DNA of 64,000 bases from Chryseobacterium viscerum (GTDB lineage Bacteria > Bacteroidota > Bacteroidia > Flavobacteriales > Weeksellaceae), in NCBI RefSeq assembly GCF_002899945.2, contig NZ_PPEG02000006.1, positions 248,001-312,000 on the forward strand, read 5' to 3'. Every line of letters begins with the position of its first letter. Position 1 is the first letter of the stretch. Below the pieces are notes generated by a model. The model was not told the DNA's origin. It did no database searches and saw only the letters and a list, made by a program, of their open reading frames with translations. Made by a program: the position numbers and the translations under genes. This document shows, in pieces, positions 50,329 to 58,822 of the stretch.

Positions 50329-52515
50329 TTACTCTCCCAATTCCAGCTGGTTTCTAACCAAATTAAAGTATTCTCCTTTTTTTGATACTAACTCCTGATG
50401 ATTACCCTGCTCTACTACTGCCCCTTTTTTCAAAACGATAATATTATCTGCACTCTTCACTGTAGATAGACGATGGGCAATAATAACAACGGTTCTCCCT
50501 TTAAAAAACTCTTGTAAGTTATCATGTATAATTTTTTCATTTTCTGCATCTAAGGCAGAAGTGGCTTCATCAAAGAAAATGAAATCCGGGTTTTTATATA
50601 CGGCTCTTGCAATAAGAATACGTTGTTTCTGTCCGCCGCTTAAGTCATCTCCGGCAGCCCCTATTTTAGTATCAAATCCCAGTGGCCGACTTTGAATCAT
50701 TTCGTATATATTGGCTAGTTTGCAGGCATGAATCAAGAGTTCTTCGTCTGCCTCTCCCTGCATCGCAATATTTTCTCTTATTGTTCCGCTAAAAATGTAA
50801 GAATCCTGAAGAACAACTCCACAATTGCCTCTCCACCAATCATGATTTATATTGAATAATTCTTCTCCTCCTATATTGAGTTCTCCATCTGAACAGGGAT
50901 AAAACCCTAACAGCAGTTTTGATAAAGTTGTTTTTCCACTTCCGCTTTCGCCAACAATGGCAATAACTTTTCCGTTGGGGATTTTAAAATTAATGTCTTT
51001 TAAAACATGGGGCTGATGTCCTCCCGGATATTTGAACCATACATTATTTAAACTGATATCCTGACTTAGCAGGGCGTTATCTCCCTCTTTTAAATTCAGG
51101 TTTTCATCATTTTGCTGTAAAATTTCCTGAACTCTTTTATAAACCAGGCTTGAATCCTGAAATGAACGAAAAAATGATACCAGGTTTTCTATTGGAGCGG
51201 AGGCTATCCCAATGATATATCCTATACTCAGCATTTCTCCAACGGTCATCTTCCCAAGTGAAACCCAATAAATACAAAAAAAAGTACTTGAAAATATGAA
51301 TAACTGCTTAATAACGCTGGTGACATTGGTTTGATAAATGTCCAGAATGAGGCTTTTTACTTTAGTCTTGTATATTTTTTTCTGTAATTCTTCCCATTTT
51401 GATATTTTTGAAATATGGGCATTACTAATTTTAACCGAAACCATCCCGGTAATCATCTCCACCAGATGATTTTTATTTTCTGAATTTAGTTTAAAAGCAT
51501 AATAATCTATAATCCTCCTTTTATTATGAAATAAGTAAATCCACAGCGTTGAAAAAAGGGCAATACCGATAAACCCCATTGCGATATACTGATTGTATAT
51601 TAAAAGCCTTATGACTAAGACAACCAGCAAAAACACCGATAAAACATTAGACAGCAGCTGTCGGGTCAGTAATTGTTCAATCTTCGACTGCTCCTCTATT
51701 TTTTGCAATAAATCAGTATATAATCTGTTTTCAAAAAAAGAAATAGGCAGTCTAACGGTTTTTTGCAGCAAATCGTTCAGCATTTTAATGCTGACCTGTG
51801 AACTAAAATGTACTCCTACAAAATTTTGAAGAATATTTATCAGTATTTGTCCACCATACAAAAGCATTTGAAATCCAAAAATTCCAATAATGATTTTTCC
51901 TTCTTTTGACTTGGTTCCTTCATCGAACATTTTTTGAATCAACTGAGGAAAAATGTAGGAAATAACTGAACTGATGGTGATCAAAAAAAGAAGAAGCCCT
52001 ATTTTAAAGTTCTGTTTTTCTAAAACAGAGCGAATATAGTTTTTAAAGATTTTTAAATCTTTTTCTTCAAAAGGCGGTGTAAATTCAACAAATTCTTCTG
52101 TTGGTATTAATTGTAAACCAATCCCTTCATTATCAGCTGATGAAATCCAGAGCTTAACAAATTCTTCTTTTCTCAGCTTTAATCTCCCATATTTGGGGTC
52201 TGAGATGTAATAAAAATCATTTTTGATTTTATATAATACAACAAAATGCTCCTGCTCCCAATGTAATACGCAAGGTAAATGAACATCTTCATTTAAGGTA
52301 GATAAAAGGACCTTAAAAGGGGTTGTATGGAAATACAGCTTTTTACCCGCATCATTGATATCTGCCAAAGTAACGCCAGAACGGGTTACTTCGGTAAGAT
52401 TTCTCAGGTATACCAAGTCACAATTTTTGCCGTAATATTTTAAAATAATCTTCAGGCAAACCGGACCGCAATCCATCTGTTCTATTTGGGAGTAAAAAGG
52501 AAATTTGTTGAACAC
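50329..52515 (-). CDS. Peptidase-containing ABC exporter (C39, PCAT) for GG-leader peptides
   Basis: The 728-aa protein has an N-terminal C39 peptidase (1-130) with catalytic Cys16 in QMDCGPVCL, His in WEQEHFVVLYK and Asp in YISDPKYG. Six membrane helices (about 170-450) and a C-terminal ATPase follow, with Walker A GESGSGKTT, signature LSGGQKQR and Walker B FIFFDEATSALD. Such exporters cut the leader after GG and move the peptide out. It is the last gene of a minus-strand RiPP operon with GG-type precursors upstream. It ends MFNKFPF... to LELGE, full length. Confidence 0.93.
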   Translation of the reverse strand: MFNKFPFYSQIEQMDCGPVCLKIILKYYGKNCDLVYLRNLTEVTRSGVTLADINDAGKKLYFHTTPFKVLLSTLNEDVHLPCVLHWEQEHFVVLYKIKNDFYYISDPKYGRLKLRKEEFVKLWISSADNEGIGLQLIPTEEFVEFTPPFEEKDLKIFKNYIRSVLEKQNFKIGLLLFLITISSVISYIFPQLIQKMFDEGTKSKEGKIIIGIFGFQMLLYGGQILINILQNFVGVHFSSQVSIKMLNDLLQKTVRLPISFFENRLYTDLLQKIEEQSKIEQLLTRQLLSNVLSVFLLVVLVIRLLIYNQYIAMGFIGIALFSTLWIYLFHNKRRIIDYYAFKLNSENKNHLVEMITGMVSVKISNAHISKISKWEELQKKIYKTKVKSLILDIYQTNVTSVIKQLFIFSSTFFCIYWVSLGKMTVGEMLSIGYIIGIASAPIENLVSFFRSFQDSSLVYKRVQEILQQNDENLNLKEGDNALLSQDISLNNVWFKYPGGHQPHVLKDINFKIPNGKVIAIVGESGSGKTTLSKLLLGFYPCSDGELNIGGEELFNINHDWWRGNCGVVLQDSYIFSGTIRENIAMQGEADEELLIHACKLANIYEMIQSRPLGFDTKIGAAGDDLSGGQKQRILIARAVYKNPDFIFFDEATSALDAENEKIIHDNLQEFFKGRTVVIIAHRLSTVKSADNIIVLKKGAVVEQGNHQELVSKKGEYFNLVRNQLELGE

Positions 52516-52524
52516 AATAATAAG

Positions 52525-53448
52525 TTAGATTGTTATGCCTAGTGTTTTTAGTTTCTTAGTAAATTCTTCATCATTTACTAATTCCTGGTTATTGGTAATG
52601 GATACTTTATCTAAATAATTTTCTATTACAATTTTTACTAATTTTTGCGGAGAGCTTTTGATATCAGAAAAGTTTTCATTCAGGAAATCCAGAAAATCTT
52701 CATCTTCAATTTTTGCTATACAGCGCATTGCTATCAATAAATTTTCATGTTCACCAGAGAATTCATTCTGTTGTATCAGCTCATTGAAAATTTGTTGGAA
52801 TATCAGTCTTGTCTTCTTCTCATCCTGTAATGATTTAAGAATAGCGATATAAGAGTTGTTGATGATATGTTTTAATATTCCCTGTTTATCTATGAGCGGC
52901 AGGGTTTCAGCAATGTTTTTATAACGTTCATTCTCATGTTTGTTAAACATAAAAAAAGCTATTATCCTCAAAACCTCAGCCTTATACAGTTCCTCATTCT
53001 TTGTACGGGCAAAAACTCTGATCTTATTGAGTGACTGCTCACCAATAATTATGGAAAAATAAGGAAACGCATTGCTTTGAATTAAAGCACTATCAATGGC
53101 ACGATTAATATTTTCTTCTGCCAATTCAAAATCATTTTCCACATAGTTTTTATAGGCAAGCAAAGCATAGTCTAAACTTATCATACCATGATAAATAGGA
53201 TCTATGAAGTAATTCCTCATGCTTTGCATTTTTGTAAAATGATAGTTCCCTAGGGTGATATTCCCTACACGAAAAGCAGAAAGTGATTTTTCAGATAAGT
53301 TCATATAGTAAAACAATCCTGCCTGAACATCTTCCGGAATATCTTTTCTAAATTCTTCAATCAGATTTTCAAAAATATGTCTAGGCTTTTTTACCTCATA
53401 TTCTCTAAATTCTACCGTTTTTATTTTCTCTAAAATTATTGTTTCCAT
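52525..53448 (-). CDS. Helical accessory protein of the RiPP operon
   Basis: The 307-aa protein is alpha-helical with a TPR-like look (YALLAYKNYVENDFELAEENINRAIDSA) and no catalytic motif. It lies 9 bp before the exporter and 10 bp after the radical SAM gene, so it is in the same operon. I do not recognise the family. A chaperone or adaptor between maturase, precursor and exporter is an inference from its place. Confidence 0.7.
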   Translation of the reverse strand: METIILEKIKTVEFREYEVKKPRHIFENLIEEFRKDIPEDVQAGLFYYMNLSEKSLSAFRVGNITLGNYHFTKMQSMRNYFIDPIYHGMISLDYALLAYKNYVENDFELAEENINRAIDSALIQSNAFPYFSIIIGEQSLNKIRVFARTKNEELYKAEVLRIIAFFMFNKHENERYKNIAETLPLIDKQGILKHIINNSYIAILKSLQDEKKTRLIFQQIFNELIQQNEFSGEHENLLIAMRCIAKIEDEDFLDFLNENFSDIKSSPQKLVKIVIENYLDKVSITNNQELVNDEEFTKKLKTLGITI

Positions 53449-53458
53449 ACATCATTTA

Positions 53459-54814
53459 TTAAGCAAGCACAGCTTGTTCATTAATATATCTCTGAAGAAG
53501 AATTCTGTCATCAATATTAAATTTGAAGGAAGGACACGCCGGGATATTATCATACCAGTTTTTCGGACATGCACCACCGCATAACGGAAGAAACTTGCAG
53601 CTTTTGCACCATGAGTTATTATCCGGGATTTCATTAAACCAGTTTCTCATGACAGTGTTTTTAGTGTCTACATCTTTATCTTTCACGATATTTCCGGCAT
53701 AAAACTCAGAGTTATCATATTTTGGAGTGTACGGAATCTCCCAGCATGTAGAGATATTTCCAAAAGCATCGAACACTTCTGAAGTCTGGCTTACTACCAT
53801 ACATGGCTTGGTAACTCTTTCAGGAATGATCTGGGTTTTAAACTTTGCTTTTGACTGTAAAAGTTTCATATAAACTTCGATTTCCAGCTCTGCAAATTCT
53901 TCTTTTGAAACTCCCTTAATGGTCGCTTTATTATCTCCCCAGTCGTGAATAGGTGCTAGATAGAAACTTACATGTTCTAATATCCCTTCAGCATCTAAAT
54001 AATCAATAAAATCTATTACATTATAACTGTTTTCTTTATCTACATTACATCTTATATTGAAGGCTGCTTCTTTTTGATATAATTCAGAATTAACAATTTC
54101 TTTAATATTTTTAATGATGATATCAAAGCTGTTAGAACCATTTTTCAGATATCTTCTTTTATCATGGAATTCCTGAGTTCCATCAACAGTAATCTGATAT
54201 TCTGTAACTCTATAATTGTTTACTAGTTTTTCAAAAAGAGAGTATTTAAGGCTTAAAGCATTTGTAATAATTCTTGAAGAATATTTTAAGTTTTTTTCAG
54301 CACATAGACTGATCAAACGGGTCGATAAATTAGAAATAGCTGACAAACCTGTTAACGGCTCTCCCCCATACCAAGTGATACTCAAATGCTCCAGATCGCT
54401 TGATAAACTCTCCATTTTTGTGATGATTCTATCATAGGTAAGATCGATAACTTCTTTTGACATACTTTTGTTTGTATGCAGCTGTCCACAGTAATGACAT
54501 CCTAGCTGACAGTTTCCAGAGGGCTGAATGACATAAGAAAGTGTTTTTAAATCCTGATGATCAACAGACATAATGTTATCTGATAATATCTCCTTCAATT
54601 CGTCTTCAAACTCAGGAACATAAAATTCATTTTTGATCAGGTTGATGAAAATCTCTTCAGGAATTGCAGTGGTCTCAAGATTACATATTTTTTCATATAA
54701 CCCTTTTTTCACTTCAATGGATGTTCCGGAACGAGTAGAAAAAAGAATGATGTGATCATTTAAAATCTCCTCGTTTTCTATAGTATGGATATATCTTGAT
54801 AATTTGTATTTCAT
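53459..54814 (-). CDS. Radical SAM/SPASM peptide maturase
   Basis: The 451-aa protein has the radical SAM cluster CQLGCHYC (CxxxCxxC, about 104-111), then WYGGEPL (SAM binding), and a C-terminal SPASM domain with CW, CKSCKFLPLCGGACPKNW and a last Cys for auxiliary clusters. Such enzymes make C-C, thioether or other crosslinks in ribosomal peptides. Several Cys/Trp-rich precursors lie directly upstream. A GG-leader recognition element is expected in the first 90 residues, which are not iron-sulfur. Confidence 0.93.
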   Translation of the reverse strand: MKYKLSRYIHTIENEEILNDHIILFSTRSGTSIEVKKGLYEKICNLETTAIPEEIFINLIKNEFYVPEFEDELKEILSDNIMSVDHQDLKTLSYVIQPSGNCQLGCHYCGQLHTNKSMSKEVIDLTYDRIITKMESLSSDLEHLSITWYGGEPLTGLSAISNLSTRLISLCAEKNLKYSSRIITNALSLKYSLFEKLVNNYRVTEYQITVDGTQEFHDKRRYLKNGSNSFDIIIKNIKEIVNSELYQKEAAFNIRCNVDKENSYNVIDFIDYLDAEGILEHVSFYLAPIHDWGDNKATIKGVSKEEFAELEIEVYMKLLQSKAKFKTQIIPERVTKPCMVVSQTSEVFDAFGNISTCWEIPYTPKYDNSEFYAGNIVKDKDVDTKNTVMRNWFNEIPDNNSWCKSCKFLPLCGGACPKNWYDNIPACPSFKFNIDDRILLQRYINEQAVLA

Positions 54815-54870
54815 AATTTTTTTATTTTAACATTAAATAGAGTAGCACGAATGCTACTCTACTTTTTACT

Positions 54871-55071
54871 TTAGTTGTAACTCCAACATTCATTACCACT
54901 ACAAGTCTGAGTACCTCCAAATCCCCAGCAGTCATTTTGGCTTGTGCAGCTTGCTACCAGTTCTAAAGGAAGTTTACCTCCTTTGATTGTCTTTACTGAA
55001 TTTTCGCTCATTCCCTGTAGCTTATTTTCAGTGATCTTTTTAGACAATTCATACAATTTTTTGTTTTTCAT
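54871..55071 (-). CDS. RiPP precursor, group 1 (66 aa)
   Basis: I chose ATG 55071 (MKNKKLYELSKKITENKLQG) because all paralogs begin there; a longer frame to 55119 is not conserved. The leader ends in KTIKGGK, and the core is CTSQNDCWGFGGTQTCSGNE then CWSYN. Four Cys and two Trp are in the core. It differs from 55161-55361 at only a few sites. Confidence 0.88.
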   Translation of the reverse strand: MKNKKLYELSKKITENKLQGMSENSVKTIKGGKLPLELVASCTSQNDCWGFGGTQTCSGNECWSYN

Positions 55072-55160
55072 CACAATAAATCTTAGGTTAAAATTTTTCT
55101 TGTAAAGTTTTAATTCCACACAAGATTTTGCAGAACATCATTTTCTAGAATCAGAGTCTA

Positions 55161-55361
55161 CTAGTTATAACTCCAGCAGCTGTTACCACTGCAAGTAGCT
55201 GTACCTCCAAATCCCCAACATCCGTTTTGGCTTGTACAGTCAGCTACAAGTTCTAAAGGCAGCTTTCCTCCTTTGATTGTCTTTACTGAATTTTCGCTCA
55301 TTCCTTGTAGCTTGTTTTCAGTAACTTTTTTAGACAATTCAAACAATTTTTTGTTTTTCAT
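55161..55361 (-). CDS. RiPP precursor, group 1 (66 aa)
   Basis: MKNKKLFELSKKVTENKLQG leader, KTIKGGK, core CTSQNGCWGFGGTATCSGNS then CWSYN. Almost the same as the downstream copy, so a recent tandem duplication; only core positions 3-4 near the GG and a few polar residues vary. Confidence 0.88.
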   Translation of the reverse strand: MKNKKLFELSKKVTENKLQGMSENSVKTIKGGKLPLELVADCTSQNGCWGFGGTATCSGNSCWSYN

Positions 55362-55435
55362 GACAATAAATTTTCATGGTTAATAATCCCCCGATCAGTT
55401 TCAATTCCACACGGGGTTATACAGAACTTGATTTT

Positions 55436-55558
55436 TTATGAAAAGCTCCAGAAGTGGGAGTCTGTATGCAAATCTGGTCTGCACTCACTATAGGTACACT
55501 GACTACAATGGTTAGCGAGTAAGCCTCCGATAATCAGTGCAAAACCATGTTTTTGCAT
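55436..55558 (-). CDS. Orphan short precursor-like ORF (40 aa)
   Basis: MQKHGFALIIGGLLANHCSQ then CTYSEC and a Trp-containing end. It has a GG followed by a Cys-rich part but none of the usual MKNKKL leader; a stop lies directly upstream. It may be a decayed precursor, or one made from a short leader. It lies inside the precursor array. Confidence 0.4.
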   Translation of the reverse strand: MQKHGFALIIGGLLANHCSQCTYSECRPDLHTDSHFWSFS

Positions 55559-55696
55559 TTTTTCATATTATCATTTGTGTTTGTTTAAAATCTTTTCAGG
55601 CTTTTATTTTTCAATAGAAATAAGCTTTTTTATGTTTATTACGAATCTTATCTCTACTAAAAGCTATCAACCCTATAGATTATAATTTTAAAGGAA

Positions 55697-55912
55697 TTAG
55701 TCTTCTTTCATATAATACCAACAGTCGTTCTTCGAACAATTATTAGCGGTGCTTCCATATCCCCAGCATTCATTCTCACGACTGCATTCACCAGTTAATA
55801 CTTCCAGAGATCGCTTTCCACCTGTAATAGTCTTTATTGAATGTTCACCAGCTCCCAGCAACTTGTTTTCAGTGATCTTTTTGGATAACTCGTGTAGTTT
55901 TTTATTTCTCAT
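55697..55912 (-). CDS. RiPP precursor, group 1 variant (71 aa)
   Basis: MRNKKLHELSKKITENKLLG leader, KTITGGK, core with CSRENECWGYGSTANNCSKN then CWYY. It keeps the CxxxxxCW...C...CW pattern of the two 66-aa copies but is clearly diverged. Confidence 0.85.
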   Translation of the reverse strand: MRNKKLHELSKKITENKLLGAGEHSIKTITGGKRSLEVLTGECSRENECWGYGSTANNCSKNDCWYYMKED

Positions 55913-55979
55913 ATCAATAAGTTTTCTGATTATTAGTTTTTTTGAACAGCTTCCATCAGCGAAAAGAGCTTACCCTATT

Positions 55980-56174
55980 TTATGAATACGACCAGCACTC
56001 ATTTGCTGAACAGATCAGGGGGCCACACAGGAGACCACAATCAGTACTTTCAAAACACAGATCTTTACTACCGCCCTTTCCCGCATATATAGTGAGGAAT
56101 TCATATTTTTCTAATTTTTTGATCTTGCCCTGTGTTATTTTTTTTGATAATTCCTCTAGTTTTTTGTTTTTCAT
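55980..56174 (-). CDS. RiPP precursor, group 2 (64 aa)
   Basis: MKNKKLEELSKKITQGKIKK leader, then TIYAGKGG, core CFESTDCGLLCGPLICSANE and CWSYS. The leader start is shared with group 1 but the junction is AGK, not GGK, and the core spacing differs. Confidence 0.85.
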   Translation of the reverse strand: MKNKKLEELSKKITQGKIKKLEKYEFLTIYAGKGGSKDLCFESTDCGLLCGPLICSANECWSYS

Positions 56175-56240
56175 ATCAATAAGTTTTATGATTATTAGTT
56201 TTTTTGAATAACTTCAATTCCCAAAAGGACCTACAGAATT

Positions 56241-56432
56241 TTACGAATACATCCAGCAGTCGTTCCCTGAGCAAACCAACGGACCGCAAAACGTACGACA
56301 ATCCGGACTGTCAATGTAATCTATAATGCTCTTCTTTCCCGCATATATAGTGAGGACTTCATATTTCTGTAATTTTTTGATCTTGCCCTGAGTTATCTTT
56401 TTGGATAATTCCTCAAGCTTTTTGTTTTTCAT
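56241..56432 (-). CDS. RiPP precursor, group 2 (63 aa)
   Basis: MKNKKLEELSKKITQGKIKK leader, TIYAGKKS junction, core CRTFCGPLVCSGND and CWMYS. First precursor after the outer-membrane receptor gene. Paralog of the 64-aa precursor. Confidence 0.85.
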   Translation of the reverse strand: MKNKKLEELSKKITQGKIKKLQKYEVLTIYAGKKSIIDYIDSPDCRTFCGPLVCSGNDCWMYS

Positions 56433-56485
56433 GATTATTAGTTTTTATCCTTAGGTGTTATCAGTTTTCTGTAAAAATTGTAGAA

Positions 56486-58612
56486 TTACAATCGGGGATT
56501 TTCATTTTGGGTTCTTCCCTTGTCTATATCTCCGGTATTAACCTTTTTTACTTTGTTGTTTCCAAATGTTTTGGATATGCTGAGTGATATGGATCTTAAA
56601 TTGGATTGTGACAGCGTTTCAATATATCCGTCATTATTATATAATGTATTACGGGAGTTTGAAAGATTCAACAAGTCTTTTATAGAAAGCTTGAATTTGA
56701 AATCTTTATAATTCTTCGAAACTTCAATCAGGTTATTAATAAAATATCCGTTCTTCTTATTAACAAGCGTATATGGAGAGGTATAGCCAAAGTTGTAGCT
56801 TATGTTCCAGCCTTTATTCCATAGATTGTTTCCACTGATTGTAACGGAAGAGTTATTATACCATGAGCTAGGATGAACATCATAAATATCTGCGTTATTG
56901 ATATAATACATCCCGGTTGAGAGGTTGAACATCCATTTGTTTTCAAATAATGGTTTGTTGTAATTCACTCCCATATAAAGACGCTTTACCGTACCCTCAA
57001 AGTTTTTGGGTTTTGTAATAGAAATATTACCTACTGTCTCTGTATAAGGAAGAATAGGATTTTTTACAATTCCAAAATTACTTACAAACACCCATGTTCT
57101 TTTGATGCTGTAACTGGCATTGAACAAATACATCTTTGCCACATTCAAATCCGGATTTCCTGTTTCCCACCAGGTTTCATTATTTTTATAGATAAATGGG
57201 TTCAAGTCATCCACATAAGGTCTCCATAATGCGGTTCTGTATCCCAGGGAAACTCTGTTATTCTTATTAATAGTATAGGACAGGTTGATACTCGGTACAA
57301 TATTGTTGTAACTTCTCGAGAAATTCTCACTGACTGTATTTTGTTTTGCGTTGATGTTTGTATTTTCATAACGCAGTCCTAAGTTTACATCCAACGCTGA
57401 AAACAGTTTTTTCTTAACATTAGTATACAATGCGTTGATGTTCTCATGATAAGTGAAATTATTAGAAAACATTGTATTCAAAGTACCGTCTGCGTTGTAA
57501 TAGGCATAAGGGTTATCCGTAGAAAGCCAATTCAGCTTACCTCCCGCCTCAAGACTAAGTTTTAATTTTTCGAAAGTTTTGGAATAATCTACTCTTACAG
57601 TATAATTGTCCTTCTGGTAATCATTATATATTACATTAGAATACGGATTCGTCAAATTGAAAAACTCTGTCGTATTATCTCTGTGATGCGTATAATAATC
57701 AAAGTTGACATCCAGCCTTTTGGATTTTTTATCATCACTAAAACTGTAATAAACATTTCCTCCAAAAAGATTCAACTTATCATTCTGTGTATTTACCGTT
57801 CTGTTCTCAAAAATTCCCCCTGTATTATCATAGTATGTATTTCTGTTCTCCAGGGAAGCCTCAGGTGTTTTGTGGTAATATTCTAAAATACCTCCTATGC
57901 TGCTTTTCTCATTAAGCTCATAATCAAAACCTGTATTTCCTCCAAAGTTGGTTTCTTTGATAAGGGTATTCCCGATAATCTGATTTCGGCTGAATTTTGA
58001 ACTGTAGTTATCTATGGTGTTTCTTTGCAGATCATTATTATTTTCAAAAAACAACATGGTATTATTTGAAAATCTGTTTTTATGATAATTTAAAGCAATA
58101 TTGGCCTGCTGGCTATTTTTTCTATTCTGTTTGTCTGTAACAGTAAAACTTCCTTTCAGTCCATCGGTTTCCAGCTTCTTCAGCTTTAGATTGATAATCA
58201 TTGCATCTTCCAGATCGTATTTTGAAGACGGATTAGTAATCAGTTCTATTTTTACCAGATTAGATGCCGGCATAGCATTAAGATACTGCATCAAATCTTT
58301 TCCCTTAAGAATTGATTTTCTATCATTGATATAAACAGATGCATTAGTTCCTAAAAGAGTTATTTTATTATCATCTACTTTTAACAATGGAGTTTGAGAA
58401 AGTACTTCGGATATGTGATTTCCTACAACTAAGTCACTGTTTTCAACATTAAAAATAAAACGGTCATCTTTTTGTTCAAAAAAAGGTTTCTTTCCATTTA
58501 CTTTTATTTCTGCAATTTGTTTTTCTATGACTTTATTAATAGAGTCTTTCTTCTCTTGAGAGAAACCCAACAAAGGAAGCAGAACACCTACACATATCAA
58601 TATTTTCCTCAT
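56486..58612 (-). CDS. Outer-membrane beta-barrel (TonB-dependent-receptor-like) protein
   Basis: The 708-aa protein has a signal peptide MRKILICVGVLLPLLGFSQ, then a plug-like domain (about 25-140: GNHISEVLSQTPLLKV, VYINDRKSILKGKDLMQYLN) and a long barrel with aromatic strands ending in SLSISKTFGN. It lacks a clear carboxypeptidase-like N domain. It lies 54 bp upstream of the first RiPP precursor on the same strand and is probably part of the operon, for peptide passage or immunity at the outer membrane (inference). Confidence 0.82.
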   Translation of the reverse strand: MRKILICVGVLLPLLGFSQEKKDSINKVIEKQIAEIKVNGKKPFFEQKDDRFIFNVENSDLVVGNHISEVLSQTPLLKVDDNKITLLGTNASVYINDRKSILKGKDLMQYLNAMPASNLVKIELITNPSSKYDLEDAMIINLKLKKLETDGLKGSFTVTDKQNRKNSQQANIALNYHKNRFSNNTMLFFENNNDLQRNTIDNYSSKFSRNQIIGNTLIKETNFGGNTGFDYELNEKSSIGGILEYYHKTPEASLENRNTYYDNTGGIFENRTVNTQNDKLNLFGGNVYYSFSDDKKSKRLDVNFDYYTHHRDNTTEFFNLTNPYSNVIYNDYQKDNYTVRVDYSKTFEKLKLSLEAGGKLNWLSTDNPYAYYNADGTLNTMFSNNFTYHENINALYTNVKKKLFSALDVNLGLRYENTNINAKQNTVSENFSRSYNNIVPSINLSYTINKNNRVSLGYRTALWRPYVDDLNPFIYKNNETWWETGNPDLNVAKMYLFNASYSIKRTWVFVSNFGIVKNPILPYTETVGNISITKPKNFEGTVKRLYMGVNYNKPLFENKWMFNLSTGMYYINNADIYDVHPSSWYNNSSVTISGNNLWNKGWNISYNFGYTSPYTLVNKKNGYFINNLIEVSKNYKDFKFKLSIKDLLNLSNSRNTLYNNDGYIETLSQSNLRSISLSISKTFGNNKVKKVNTGDIDKGRTQNENPRL

Positions 58613-58798
58613 TTACTTTGAATATTTCTGATGCAAACATCATAATTCTGGAAAATCTTTACAAGATTAGCAATCCAAGATTGATAAATCCCGGCATATC
58701 CGTTTACTAAAATTTACAAATTCACGATTCACAAGACCAATCATAAAATTGATTTACAACAAGTTATCTATTCATCGTGAAAATCCATCGATATTTCA

Positions 58799-58806
58799 TA
58801 AATTTG
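58799..58806 (+). promoter_or_regulatory. -7 element of the TPR-AraC regulator gene
   Basis: TAAATTTG matches TAnnTTTG, 17 bp before the ATG. The 58613-58798 gap also has to hold the divergent promoter of the receptor gene, which I could not place. Confidence 0.5.
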
Positions 58807-58822
58807 CAGGCTATTTAGAAAT

